64,000 bases of DNA from Pseudomonas sp. W4I3. Lineage in GTDB: Bacteria > Pseudomonadota > Gammaproteobacteria > Pseudomonadales > Pseudomonadaceae. The stretch's first letter is position 1. Every line of letters begins with the position of its first letter. Location of the stretch: assembly GCF_030816195.1 (NCBI RefSeq), contig NZ_JAUSXS010000001.1, positions 5,913,501 through 5,977,500 of the forward strand. The letters are read 5' to 3'. Of this stretch, positions 37,354 to 44,603 are shown piece after piece. The position numbers were made by a program, and so were the translations under genes. The notes below the pieces were generated by a model. That model saw only the letters and a list, made by a program, of their open reading frames with translations. It had not been told where the DNA came from and made no database searches.

Positions 37354-37812
37354 ATGCGGATTACTCAAGCGACCCTGGAACACCTGGACCTGCTCACCCC
37401 GTTGTTCGTCAAATACCGCGAGTTCTACGGGGCCCTGCCATTCCCGGACTCGTCGCGGGCCTTTCTGGAAAAGCGCCTGCGGCGCAAGGAATCGGTGATC
37501 TACCTGGCGCTGGCCGATGATGATGACAAGCGGCTGCTGGGGTTCTGCCAGCTGTATCCGAGCTTTTCTTCGCTGTCGCTCAAACGGGTGTGGATCCTCA
37601 ATGACATCTATGTGGCCGAAGACGCGCGTCGGCAACTGGTCGCCGACAACCTGATGCGCACCGCCAAGAAAATGGCCAAGGAAACCCACGCCGTGCGGCT
37701 GCGGGTGTCCACCAGCAGCGACAATGACGTGGCGCAGAAGACTTATGAGTCGATTGGATTTCGCGAAGACACCGAATTCAAAAACTACGTGCTGCCGATC
37801 AACGAAGACTAA
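37354..37812 (+). CDS. GNAT family N-acetyltransferase
   Basis: 152-residue cytoplasmic acetyltransferase. GNAT features include RVWILNDIYVAEDARRQLVA (motif A region; the usual QxxGxG/A loop is modified to RRQLVADNL) and a C-terminal KTYESIGFRED. Substrate unknown. It follows eutC by about 90 bases on the same strand, an arrangement shared with other pseudomonads. GAGG lies 7 bases before the ATG at 37354. Confidence 0.88.
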   Translation: MRITQATLEHLDLLTPLFVKYREFYGALPFPDSSRAFLEKRLRRKESVIYLALADDDDKRLLGFCQLYPSFSSLSLKRVWILNDIYVAEDARRQLVADNLMRTAKKMAKETHAVRLRVSTSSDNDVAQKTYESIGFREDTEFKNYVLPINED

Positions 37813-37824
37813 CGCTCGGTCCCC

Positions 37825-37915
37825 TGTGGGAGGGGGCTTGCCCGCGATAGCAGTGTGTCAGCCACTGTTAATAACACTGACCCACCGTCATCGGGGGCAA
37901 GCCCCCTCCCACATT
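37825..37915. repeat. REP doublet (REPIN), GTGGGAGGGGGCTTGC family
   Basis: Facing arms TGTGGGAGGGGGCTTGCCC and its complement, between the acetyltransferase and dedA genes. Confidence 0.9.
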
Positions 37916-37991
37916 GATCCGGCACCTACCCCTTCACACTTTCGCGACACTCCCCGCTACAAAAGCCACACGCTTTTCACCTCTCAATCCG

Positions 37992-37997
37992 TATAAT
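37992..37997 (+). promoter_or_regulatory. sigma-70 -10 box upstream of dedA
   Basis: A perfect TATAAT (in CCGTATAATGCG) lies 105 bases before the dedA start. No convincing -35 element is visible at 16-18 bases, so this is a candidate only. It would give an mRNA leader of about 100 bases. Confidence 0.4.
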
Positions 37998-38102
37998 GCG
38001 CACCTCTCAGGGTTGTAAGAATCTCGACATACACGTGTAGCCTTATTACCCGTCGTCCCCGCACTGGCCTGCTGAGCCGGGCCATTCACACAGGTGCCAT
38101 CC

Positions 38103-38759
38103 ATGGATTTCAACCCGCTAGACCTTATCCTGCATCTCGACGTTTACCTCGACATGCTGGTAACCAATTACGGTCCGTGGATCTACGCCATTCTGTTTCT
38201 GGTGATCTTCTGCGAGACCGGCCTGGTGGTCATGCCGTTCCTGCCGGGTGATTCGCTGCTGTTCATCGCCGGTGCCGTTGCCGCGGGCGGCGGCATGGAC
38301 CCGGTGCTGCTGGCCGGCCTGCTGATGCTGGCGGCCATCCTCGGCGACAGCACCAACTACGTGATCGGGCGAACGGTGGGCGAGCGCTTGTTCAGCAACC
38401 CGAACTCGAAAATTTTCCGTCGCGACTACCTGCAAAAAACTCACGACTTCTACGACAAACACGGCGGCAAAACCGTGACCCTGGCGCGCTTCCTGCCGAT
38501 CCTGCGCACCTTCGCGCCGTTTGTCGCCGGCATTGCCAAAATGCCTTACCCGCGCTTTTTCGGGTTCAGCGTACTCGGCACCATCCTCTGGGTCGGTGGC
38601 CTGGTGACCCTGGGTTACTTCTTCGGCAACGTGCCGTTTATCAAGAAGAACCTGTCGCTGCTGGTGGTGTTCATCATCCTGCTGTCCCTGGTACCGATGA
38701 TCATCGGCGTGGTGCGCAGCCGCTTTGGCCGCACCTCCTCCGAAGCCAACCCGCACTGA
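38103..38759 (+). CDS. DedA family membrane protein
   Basis: 218-residue inner-membrane protein of the DedA/SNARE-associated family, linked to undecaprenyl-phosphate and phospholipid translocation. Family motifs are FCETGLVVMPFLPGDSLLF, LGDSTNYVIGRTVG, KHGGKTVTLARFLPILRTFA and PFVAGIAKMPYPRF. It is the second DedA domain in this window (compare 20943-22259). The ATG at 38103 is chosen over a GTG 9 bases upstream. It is followed 6 bases later by mtfA. Confidence 0.95.
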   Translation: MDFNPLDLILHLDVYLDMLVTNYGPWIYAILFLVIFCETGLVVMPFLPGDSLLFIAGAVAAGGGMDPVLLAGLLMLAAILGDSTNYVIGRTVGERLFSNPNSKIFRRDYLQKTHDFYDKHGGKTVTLARFLPILRTFAPFVAGIAKMPYPRFFGFSVLGTILWVGGLVTLGYFFGNVPFIKKNLSLLVVFIILLSLVPMIIGVVRSRFGRTSSEANPH

Positions 38760-38765
38760 TCGCCC

Positions 38766-39581
38766 ATGTGGTCCCTCAGCGCCTGGCGTCGCCGGCGCCT
38801 GCTGGCCAAGCACCCGATTGCCGATGACACCTGGCAGCGGGTGCGTCACCACCTGACCTTTCTCGATGGCATCACGGCCGAGCAAGACCAGTGGCTGCGC
38901 GAAGCCTGTGTGCTGTTTCTGGCGGATAAACACCTCACCGCCCTGCCCGGCGTCGAACTGCATCAGGAACAGCGCCTGCTGCTCGCCGCCCAGGCGCAAC
39001 TGCCGCTGATGAACCTGGACGACCTCGACTGGTATCAGGGCTTCCATGAAATCGTGCTGTACCCCGACGACTTCCTCAGTCCGCAACGCCACCGCGATGC
39101 CAGCGGCGTGGAACACGAGTGGGACGGCGAACACAGCGGCGAAGCCTGGCAACAGGGCCCGGTGATCCTCGCCTGGCCCGGCGTCCTCGCCAGCGGCCAG
39201 TGGGAAGGCTACAACCTGGTCATCCACGAACTGGCGCACAAACTGGACATGCTCAACGGCGACGCCAACGGCCTGCCGCCGCTGCACCACGACATGCGCG
39301 TGCAGGAATGGGCCAGCGTGATGCAAAGCGCGTTTGACGACCTCAATCGCCAACTGGACGCCAACCCGGACGCCGACACCGAGATCGACCCTTACGCGGC
39401 GGAAAACCCGGCGGAATTCTTTGCCGTGACCAGCGAATATTTTTTCAGCGCCCCGGATTTACTGGTCAGCCATTATCCACAGGTGTACGCGCAACTCAGC
39501 CGCTTCTACCGCCAGGACCCGTTGGCCCGCCTGACCCAACTGCAGGCCCACGACCCGCGCTACCAGCCACAGGGCGAATGA
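38766..39581 (+). CDS. mtfA: zinc-dependent peptidase of the MtfA family (M90)
   Basis: 271 residues. MtfA in E. coli binds the glucose repressor Mlc and has zinc-dependent peptidase activity. The gluzincin motif HELAHKLD (HExxH) is present, with a downstream Glu in AAENPAEFFAVTSEYFF completing the zinc site. Also FHEIVLYPDDF and ILAWPGVLASG. It directly follows dedA and is probably co-transcribed. The physiological target in Pseudomonas is unknown. Confidence 0.92.
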   Translation: MWSLSAWRRRRLLAKHPIADDTWQRVRHHLTFLDGITAEQDQWLREACVLFLADKHLTALPGVELHQEQRLLLAAQAQLPLMNLDDLDWYQGFHEIVLYPDDFLSPQRHRDASGVEHEWDGEHSGEAWQQGPVILAWPGVLASGQWEGYNLVIHELAHKLDMLNGDANGLPPLHHDMRVQEWASVMQSAFDDLNRQLDANPDADTEIDPYAAENPAEFFAVTSEYFFSAPDLLVSHYPQVYAQLSRFYRQDPLARLTQLQAHDPRYQPQGE

Positions 39582-39623
39582 CCGTACGACGCTTGGCGCA
39601 TGGCATCGGCGTCAGAATATGCC

Positions 39624-39629
39624 TATAAT
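39624..39629 (+). promoter_or_regulatory. sigma-70 -10 box upstream of ppa
   Basis: A perfect TATAAT (in GCCTATAATCGC) lies 61 bases upstream of the ppa start. The -35 region is weak. Confidence 0.45.
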
Positions 39630-39689
39630 CGCCGCCACTTTTAGGCCAATCCGGCCATGTCATATGGCCAACTACGGGGGCAACGCCCA

Positions 39690-40217
39690 ATGAGCTACAG
39701 CAAGATTCCGGCTGGCAAAGACCTGCCGAACGACATCTACGTCGCCATCGAAATTCCGGCCAACCACGCGCCGATCAAATACGAAATCGACAAAGACAGC
39801 GACTGCCTGTTCGTTGACCGTTTCATGGCCACCCCGATGTTCTACCCGGCCAACTACGGTTTCATCCCCAACACCCTGGCTGACGACGGTGACCCCCTCG
39901 ACGTGCTGGTCGTGACCCCTTACCCGGTCACCCCAGGCTCGGTTATCCGCGCTCGCCCGGTCGGCATCCTGAACATGACCGACGACGGCGGCGGCGATGC
40001 CAAAGTCATCGCAGTGCCACACGACAAGCTGTCCCAGCTGTACGTCGACGTGAAGGAATACACCGACCTGCCACCGCTGCTGCTGGAACAGATCAAGCAC
40101 TTCTTCGAGAACTACAAAGACCTCGAAAAAGGCAAATGGGTGAAGATCGACGGTTGGGGCAACGCAGACGCCGCCCGCGCCGAGATCATGAAGTCGGTTG
40201 CCGCCTACAAAGGCTGA
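39690..40217 (+). CDS. ppa: inorganic pyrophosphatase
   Basis: Soluble family I pyrophosphatase that hydrolyses PPi to drive biosynthetic reactions. It has 175 residues, with YEIDKDSDCLFVDR, the signature DDGDPLDVLV (metal-binding Asp residues) and a C-terminal GKWVKIDGWG. The start is MSYSKIPAGKDLPN at 39690, with a GGGGG-containing site upstream. It is followed by a strong intrinsic terminator. Confidence 0.98.
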   Translation: MSYSKIPAGKDLPNDIYVAIEIPANHAPIKYEIDKDSDCLFVDRFMATPMFYPANYGFIPNTLADDGDPLDVLVVTPYPVTPGSVIRARPVGILNMTDDGGGDAKVIAVPHDKLSQLYVDVKEYTDLPPLLLEQIKHFFENYKDLEKGKWVKIDGWGNADAARAEIMKSVAAYKG

Positions 40218-40245
40218 TACCCGCAACTCATTGCCACGGCGATAG

Positions 40246-40275
40246 AAAAGCCCCGATTACTCGGGGCTTTTTTTT
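40246..40275 (+). terminator. Rho-independent terminator of ppa
   Basis: An 11-bp stem (AAAAGCCCCGA/TCGGGGCTTTT) with a TTAC loop is followed by an uninterrupted run of T, 8 bases in total. Confidence 0.93.
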
Positions 40276-40428
40276 GGAAAAATTAAACATCGAGTTCATT
40301 TATTAACTTGCGACGTTCAACTAAGAAGCACCACTGAAGAATAAGACTACAACTAAGGAAAAGCCTACACGCGCAACTCAACGCATAGTTTATTTGAATA
40401 GCTTCCCCGGCCAGTAAACTCTGCGTTC

Positions 40429-41199
40429 ATGAATACATCAGGTGATCGTTTAAAAGCGCTGCTACGGGAAGTTCATCTTTCCGCCTCCGACTTCGCCAAG
40501 AACCGCGGCGTCACGCCTCAGCACGTGAACAACTGGTTCAAGCGCGGCGTCCCCATGGGCCGACTCAACGAGATCGCAGAACTGCTGTGCGTCTCCAGCC
40601 GCTGGTTAAGCGACGGCCGCGGCCCCAAACATCCACCGGCCAACTACGTGTTGGACGGCCCCACCGCAAGGATTGCACCCGCCCGCGAAGACATCGGCAA
40701 ATACCTTACAGGCCCCGCCTGCCGCCCGGAAAACTCCGACGTGGAGATCCCCCTCCACCCCACCTTCACCTCCACCGAGCGCATCCGCGTCTCCCAGCAC
40801 ACCCTCCAAACCCTCAACGTAGACCCCGACCGCGCCGTAGGCGCCTACATGGTCGACAACAGCATGATCGACATCATCCAGCAAGGCGCCACCCTCGCCG
40901 TCGACAAAGGCCGCACCCAAATCATCGACGGCGAAATCTACGCCGTCGAACACGACGGCATGCTGCGCATCAAATACCTCTACAACCGACCTGGCGGCGG
41001 CTTGCGCATGCGTAGCCACAACGCCAGCGAACACCCGGACGAATACCTCACCTATGACCAACGCTTCGAGCAGAACTTCCAGATAGTGGGCTGGGTATTC
41101 TGGTGGTCCACCCTCAACAACCGCCGCCCACCGGTACCGCTGGACGAACACCTGCTGGGCTGGGAAGGCTCTAAATCGGAACCGGAGGTGGGCAACTGA
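40429..41199 (+). CDS. XRE-type S24 (LexA/CI-like) transcriptional repressor
   Basis: 256 residues. The N-terminal helix-turn-helix (about residues 15-45, SASDFAKNRGVTPQHVNNWF) is joined by a linker to a C-terminal S24 peptidase-like domain with likely Ser145 (VDNSMIDI) and Lys182 (RIKYL), 37 residues apart as in LexA. I see no Ala-Gly or Cys-Gly cleavage site in the linker, so self-cleavage is uncertain. No phage or bacteriocin genes follow. It starts the accessory island after the ppa terminator. The 150-bp upstream region is AT-rich and may hold its operator. Confidence 0.85.
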   Translation: MNTSGDRLKALLREVHLSASDFAKNRGVTPQHVNNWFKRGVPMGRLNEIAELLCVSSRWLSDGRGPKHPPANYVLDGPTARIAPAREDIGKYLTGPACRPENSDVEIPLHPTFTSTERIRVSQHTLQTLNVDPDRAVGAYMVDNSMIDIIQQGATLAVDKGRTQIIDGEIYAVEHDGMLRIKYLYNRPGGGLRMRSHNASEHPDEYLTYDQRFEQNFQIVGWVFWWSTLNNRRPPVPLDEHLLGWEGSKSEPEVGN

Positions 41200-41741
41200 G
41201 GTGAATGTGGGTATCATGCGCCGCACATTTGGCAGGGGAATGGCTTCACGCTGTTTGCCCTGTCAGGCGATGCGGAGGAGTTCCCGCAGATGCCCTACTA
41301 TTCAGCCCGACGCAATGTGGGCTGAGCGATTTGAAGGCTGGTGAGGCTTGTCAAAAACAAGCTGAGGCAGTCCCCGAGAAGCCGGCCACAAGCCGGCTTT
41401 TTAATGCCCGTCTATCCCTGATCATTTGTCCAACAACTGCTGGACAATTGAATGCTAAAAGAGCTGGCCCTTATTCGCCCAGCCTGTCCCGCCCTGAGAG
41501 GTTTACACCTTCTGATTTGTATTCAGGAGGACGTTGACCCGCAACCTCTACGTATCAGCCAGCGACTCAAGGTGACTTTCGCCTCGACACCCAACGGGCA
41601 AAAAGCACCGGCCTTTTAATTGTCTCGCTCTGGTTGACGGTAAGACACGCAACAGCCGATTTATCACTTCAAGCCCAACCATTAATCTGTGCCCATGTTG
41701 AACGCAACGCCCAACCAACCTAAACAAAAAAGGATTCAACC
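41200..41741. other. 542-bp gap without a credible protein gene
   Basis: The first half holds three hairpins ending in a terminator (see 41301-41402). Further on are a 7-bp dyad TTGTCCA/TGGACAA at 41427-41448 and, from about 41610, sequence that resembles the region upstream of the second ycaC copy (43637 on) but is diverged. An open frame at 41205-41537 has unnatural composition and I do not consider it a gene. Confidence 0.6.
41301..41402 (+). ncRNA. candidate structured small RNA with Rho-independent terminator
   Basis: Three successive hairpins: CAGCCC/GGGCTG (41303-41324), GCTTGT/ACAAGC (41346-41362), and AAGCCGGC/GCCGGCTT (41379-41399) followed by TTTTT. No ORF precedes the terminator except the repressor gene ending 180 bases earlier, so this is either an unidentified sRNA or a long 3' UTR of the repressor mRNA. 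No promoter is convincing and no known family is recognised. Confidence 0.3.
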
Positions 41742-42419
41742 ATGAGCACGCCAACCTACAGCCGCTTGAACAAAGACGACGCCATCGTTCTGCTGGTCGA
41801 CCACCAGACCGGCCTGATTTCCTTGGTGCAGGACTTCTCGCCCAACGAGTTCAAGAACAACGTGCTGGCCCTGGCGGACCTGGCCAAGTTCTTCAACCTG
41901 CCGACCATCCTCACCACCAGCTTCGAACAAGGCCCCAACGGCCCGCTGGTGCCGGAGTTGAAAGAGATGTTCCCGGACGCGCCCGTATATCGCCCGCCCT
42001 GGCCAGATCAATGCCTGGGACAACGAAGACTTCGTCAAGGCGATCAAGGCCACCGGCCGCAAGCAGATCATCATTGCCGGCGTGGTAACGGATGTGTGCG
42101 TAGCGTTCCCGACCTTGTCGGCGCTGGCGGAAGGGTTTGAAGTGTTTGTGGTGACCGATGCGTCGGGTACGTTCAACACCACCGTGCAACAAGCGGCCTG
42201 GAGCCGGATGACACAGGCGGGTGCGCAACTGATGAACTGGTTCTCGGTAGCGTGCGAGCTGCACCGCGACTGGCGCAACGATATCGAAGGGCTGGGGAAT
42301 TTGTTGTCGCAGCGCATTCCCAACTATCGCAACCTGATGAATGGGTATGCGGCGCTGACGGCGCAGCAGAAGTAAGTCAGCCGAGTGAGACGACAAGCCT
42401 GCCCTGAAAAGCAGGCTTT
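41681..42419. repeat. direct repeat copy 1 (ycaC-like gene unit)
   Basis: A 739-bp segment nearly identical to 43708-44445. I count about five substitutions and one inserted C. It runs from ATTAATCTGTGCCC, 60 bases before the gene, to the stem of the terminator after it. Similarity falls off sharply beyond both ends. Confidence 0.92.
41742..42375 (+). pseudogene. ycaC-like isochorismatase-family hydrolase, copy 1, frameshifted
   Basis: Identical in design to the intact copy at 43769-44401, but an extra C at 41982-41984 (GCGCCCGTATAT against GCGCCGTATAT) shifts the frame after residue 80, so translation ends early at 42140. Everything after the indel is still intact up to the TAA at 42375. 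Either the gene was recently inactivated while the second copy supplies the function, or the base is one of the window's several insertion errors. Confidence 0.85.
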
Positions 42420-42421
42420 TT
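42395..42421 (+). terminator. Rho-independent terminator after ycaC copy 1
   Basis: An 8-bp stem (AAGCCTGC/GCAGGCTT) with loop CCTGAAAA and a run of T. The right edge of the duplicated segment falls inside the T-run. Confidence 0.85.
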
Positions 42422-42805
42422 CATGTCACGCCTTGCCCAGCCAACAACTGCTCGACCACCGCCTCGAGCTTCGCCACCGCCTCCATCCGTTTTGCAGCAG
42501 ATATCTGCCTGACATTATGCAATTTCCATCGTACGGCGGGTAATTGGTCTACTCCCGATACATTCAACGCAGCCCAGTCTGGCTCTCCCTGTTTGACAGA
42601 GATGAGGAAAGCGGCATCCTGTTCGCCGAATTGTCGACAGATCGCAGCCAGCAACGCTTCTCTGGTCGCTTCTAACTGGCCAAGCGTGACCGGTTCTCGT
42701 GTCATGCCGGCAAACTCAGCCTCAAACGCGCCTGCCAACGGCTTCCAGCGCGGAGCAAGCAGTTCGGCCATAGGCCTGAGCGGCATAACGTGGATCAAGT
42801 GGCAT
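42421..42805 (-). pseudogene. abiEii toxin remnant with internal deletion
   Basis: AbiEii proteins are nucleotidyltransferase toxins of about 300 residues. Here the gene begins normally with an ATG at 42805 overlapping the abiEi stop (MPLDPRYAAQ, matching the family start). It then jumps out of frame into the family's C-terminal part (ELLAPRWKPLAGAFEAEFAG, EPDWAALN, LPAVRWKLHN), which ends at 42421. The ORF from the true start runs only 23 codons. The whole catalytic nucleotidyltransferase core is missing, so the toxin must be dead. The C-terminal 125 residues could only be made from a TTG at 42798. Confidence 0.85.
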
Positions 42806-43559
42806 TGGCAAAATTCTCCGGAACGGTAATGAGGAACTCTTTATCGAGTCGACCGCCCCGGATGATTTGCCGCTTGCCCTTGCCTAGATCGATGCTGGAA
42901 CGATCTATCCGCCCGTACCAGGCGTGAGCCGCATTACGTGCCAGTACAAAGAACACACGTTTGACGCGAATGGAGTTGCACGCTTCAAGCAGCTTCTGCA
43001 GACGCCTGGGGCTCAACGTAGCAAGGCCGTTGAGAACATCGGCCACACCGCTGAACAGCATTTCGTCGGCGCTTTGGTGAATAAGCTCGAGCACCGCACG
43101 TTCCGGGGTAGAGATTTTTAGCGCGAATTGACGATAAGGCATCTGGAAATCTTGTAACGCCATATCTTCCAGTGCAGTGAAGAGCACGCCTGGATAGAAA
43201 TTCACCTGCGCGCCCCAGTCATGCTTGCGAAACCAACCGGGAAGAACAGCCCCCGCTAAGCCAGATAGCTCAACCGTCTCTGTCCCAAACGTCAGGTAAT
43301 GGCTGTATCCGGCCAAGCTCAACGCCGTGGCGCCGCCCGGCCAAATCTGCACCGTGGCGCCCTGTTGCAAAGCGAATACACCGCCGTGCCAGTCGATACT
43401 GTCGCCGCTGCGTTTCCAGGCACCGTGCCCCAAGCGCTCTACCCAGCCTGTTTGCTGATACTTCTGAACGAGATTCGGGCCGACACCCTGTTCGTGAAGC
43501 CACGCTTGGGTGGCGATCACGCCCGAAGGCCAGTCCTCTAGAAGACGGTTTATTTTCAT
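42795..43559 (-). CDS. AbiEi-family antitoxin (type IV toxin-antitoxin / abortive infection)
   Basis: 254 residues. An N-terminal winged-helix region (NRLLEDWPSGVIATQAWLHE, NLVQKYQQTGWVERLG) would autorepress the operon. The C-terminal domain, in family members, counters the AbiEii toxin (IKISTPERAVLELI, RVFFVLARNAAHAWYGRID). It looks intact. ATG at 43559 with GGGTGA upstream. Its partner gene is deleted (42421-42805), making it an orphan antitoxin. It is oriented opposite to the flanking ycaC copies. Confidence 0.85.
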   Translation of the reverse strand: MKINRLLEDWPSGVIATQAWLHEQGVGPNLVQKYQQTGWVERLGHGAWKRSGDSIDWHGGVFALQQGATVQIWPGGATALSLAGYSHYLTFGTETVELSGLAGAVLPGWFRKHDWGAQVNFYPGVLFTALEDMALQDFQMPYRQFALKISTPERAVLELIHQSADEMLFSGVADVLNGLATLSPRRLQKLLEACNSIRVKRVFFVLARNAAHAWYGRIDRSSIDLGKGKRQIIRGGRLDKEFLITVPENFANAT

Positions 43560-43569
43560 AATTAATATC

Positions 43570-43598
43570 ACCCGATAAGGGTATTTTTAGTGAAAATA
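43570..43598 (-). promoter_or_regulatory. possible AbiEi operator
   Basis: Two small adjacent dyads lie just upstream of the abiEi ATG: ACCC-GATAA-GGGT (43570-43582) and TATTTT-TAGTG-AAAATA (43582-43598). AbiEi proteins autorepress through inverted repeats in this position; binding here is inference. Confidence 0.35.
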
Positions 43599-43768
43599 TT
43601 AAACCACGATAACCCGACGCCAAGTCAGTCTTTTTCCGGCCTGCGATTGTCTCTCGTAGATGGACAGTAAGACTCCTTGCAGCCAATTTATCTACCGACC
43701 GCTGCCTATTAATCTGTGCCCATGTTGAACGCAACGCCTAACCAACCTAAACAAAAAAGGATTCAACC

Positions 43769-44401
43769 ATGAGCACGCCAACCTACAGCCGCTTGAACAA
43801 AGACGACGCCATCGTTCTGCTGGTCGACCACCAGACCGGCCTGATTTCCCTGGTGCAGGACTTCTCGCCCAACGAGTTCAAGAACAACGTGCTGGCCCTG
43901 GCGGACCTGGCCAAGTTCTTCAACCTGCCGACCATCCTCACCACCAGCTTCGAACAAGGCCCCAACGGCCCGCTGGTGCCGGAGTTGAAAGAGATGTTCC
44001 CGGACGCGCCGTATATCGCCCGCCCTGGCCAGATCAATGCCTGGGACAACGAAGACTTCGTCAAGGCGATCAAGGCCACCGGCCGCAAGCAGATCATCAT
44101 TGCCGGCGTGGTAACGGATGTGTGCGTAGCGTTCCCGACCTTGTCGGCGCTGGCGGAAGGGTTTGAAGTGTTTGTGGTGACCGATGCGTCGGGTACGTTC
44201 AACACCACCGTGCAACAAGCGGCCTGGAGCCGAATGACCCAGGCGGGTGCGCAACTGATGAACTGGTTCTCGGTAGCGTGCGAGCTGCACCGCGACTGGC
44301 GCAACGATATCGAAGGCCTGGGGAATTTGTTGTCGCAGCGCATTCCCAACTATCGCAACCTGATGAATGGGTATGCGGCGCTGACGGCGCAGCAGAAGTA
44401 A
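43769..44401 (+). CDS. YcaC-like isochorismatase-family hydrolase, copy 2 (intact)
   Basis: 210-residue cytoplasmic cysteine hydrolase of the YcaC group. Asp20 (LLVDHQTG) and Cys119 (AGVVTDVCVAF) fit the family's Asp-Lys-Cys triad. RPGQINAWDNEDF and TDASGTFNTTVQQAAW are YcaC-type segments. Substrate unknown. AAAAAAGGATT precedes the ATG. A hairpin terminator follows directly, so it is monocistronic, like the frameshifted copy 1. Confidence 0.9.
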   Translation: MSTPTYSRLNKDDAIVLLVDHQTGLISLVQDFSPNEFKNNVLALADLAKFFNLPTILTTSFEQGPNGPLVPELKEMFPDAPYIARPGQINAWDNEDFVKAIKATGRKQIIIAGVVTDVCVAFPTLSALAEGFEVFVVTDASGTFNTTVQQAAWSRMTQAGAQLMNWFSVACELHRDWRNDIEGLGNLLSQRIPNYRNLMNGYAALTAQQK

Positions 44402-44420
44402 GTCAGCCGAGTGAGACGAC

Positions 44421-44445
44421 AAGCCTGCCCTGAAAAGCAGGCTTT
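44421..44445 (+). terminator. terminator hairpin after ycaC copy 2
   Basis: The same 8-bp stem and loop as after copy 1, but the T-run is cut to TTT followed by CGTTGTT, so it should be weaker. Confidence 0.7.
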
Positions 44446-44520
44446 CGTTGTTGCCAAATCTCCACTAGAGGTTCCGGCCATCCCAATTTACGCGATCTGG
44501 ACCAGAACCACCCTAGACGA

Positions 44521-44583
44521 TGAGCCGAATAACCCGCACAATCGGCTCACTAAGTGAGCCGAATAAGCCTTTTTAATCGGCTC
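44521..44583. promoter_or_regulatory. tandem palindromic operator upstream of the Fic gene
   Basis: Two copies of a 29-bp dyad: TGAGCCG-N15-CGGCTCA at 44521-44549 and at 44555-44583, centre to centre 34 bp. Both left halves continue AATAA and both right halves are preceded by AAT. The inner halves also form CGGCTCA-CTAAG-TGAGCCG. The array ends 20 bases before the Fic start codon. The Fic protein carries a C-terminal winged-helix-like domain, so autoregulation is likely. Confidence 0.65.
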
Positions 44584-44603
44584 ATACACTAGGCACTTTC
44601 TCC

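Larger units (their letters stand above)
43708..44445. repeat. direct repeat copy 2 (ycaC-like gene unit)
   Basis: 738-bp partner of 41681-42419, offset by 2027 bases, enclosing the AbiE locus between the two copies. Confidence 0.92.

Noticed and set aside
40380..40428. AGTTTA...TAAACT dyad as a repressor operator
   Set aside because: The arms are only 6 bp, with a long spacer in AT-rich sequence; too weak to call.
41205..41537. 110-codon ORF after the repressor gene
   Set aside because: It spans three hairpins and a terminator, has unusual composition and no ribosome site.
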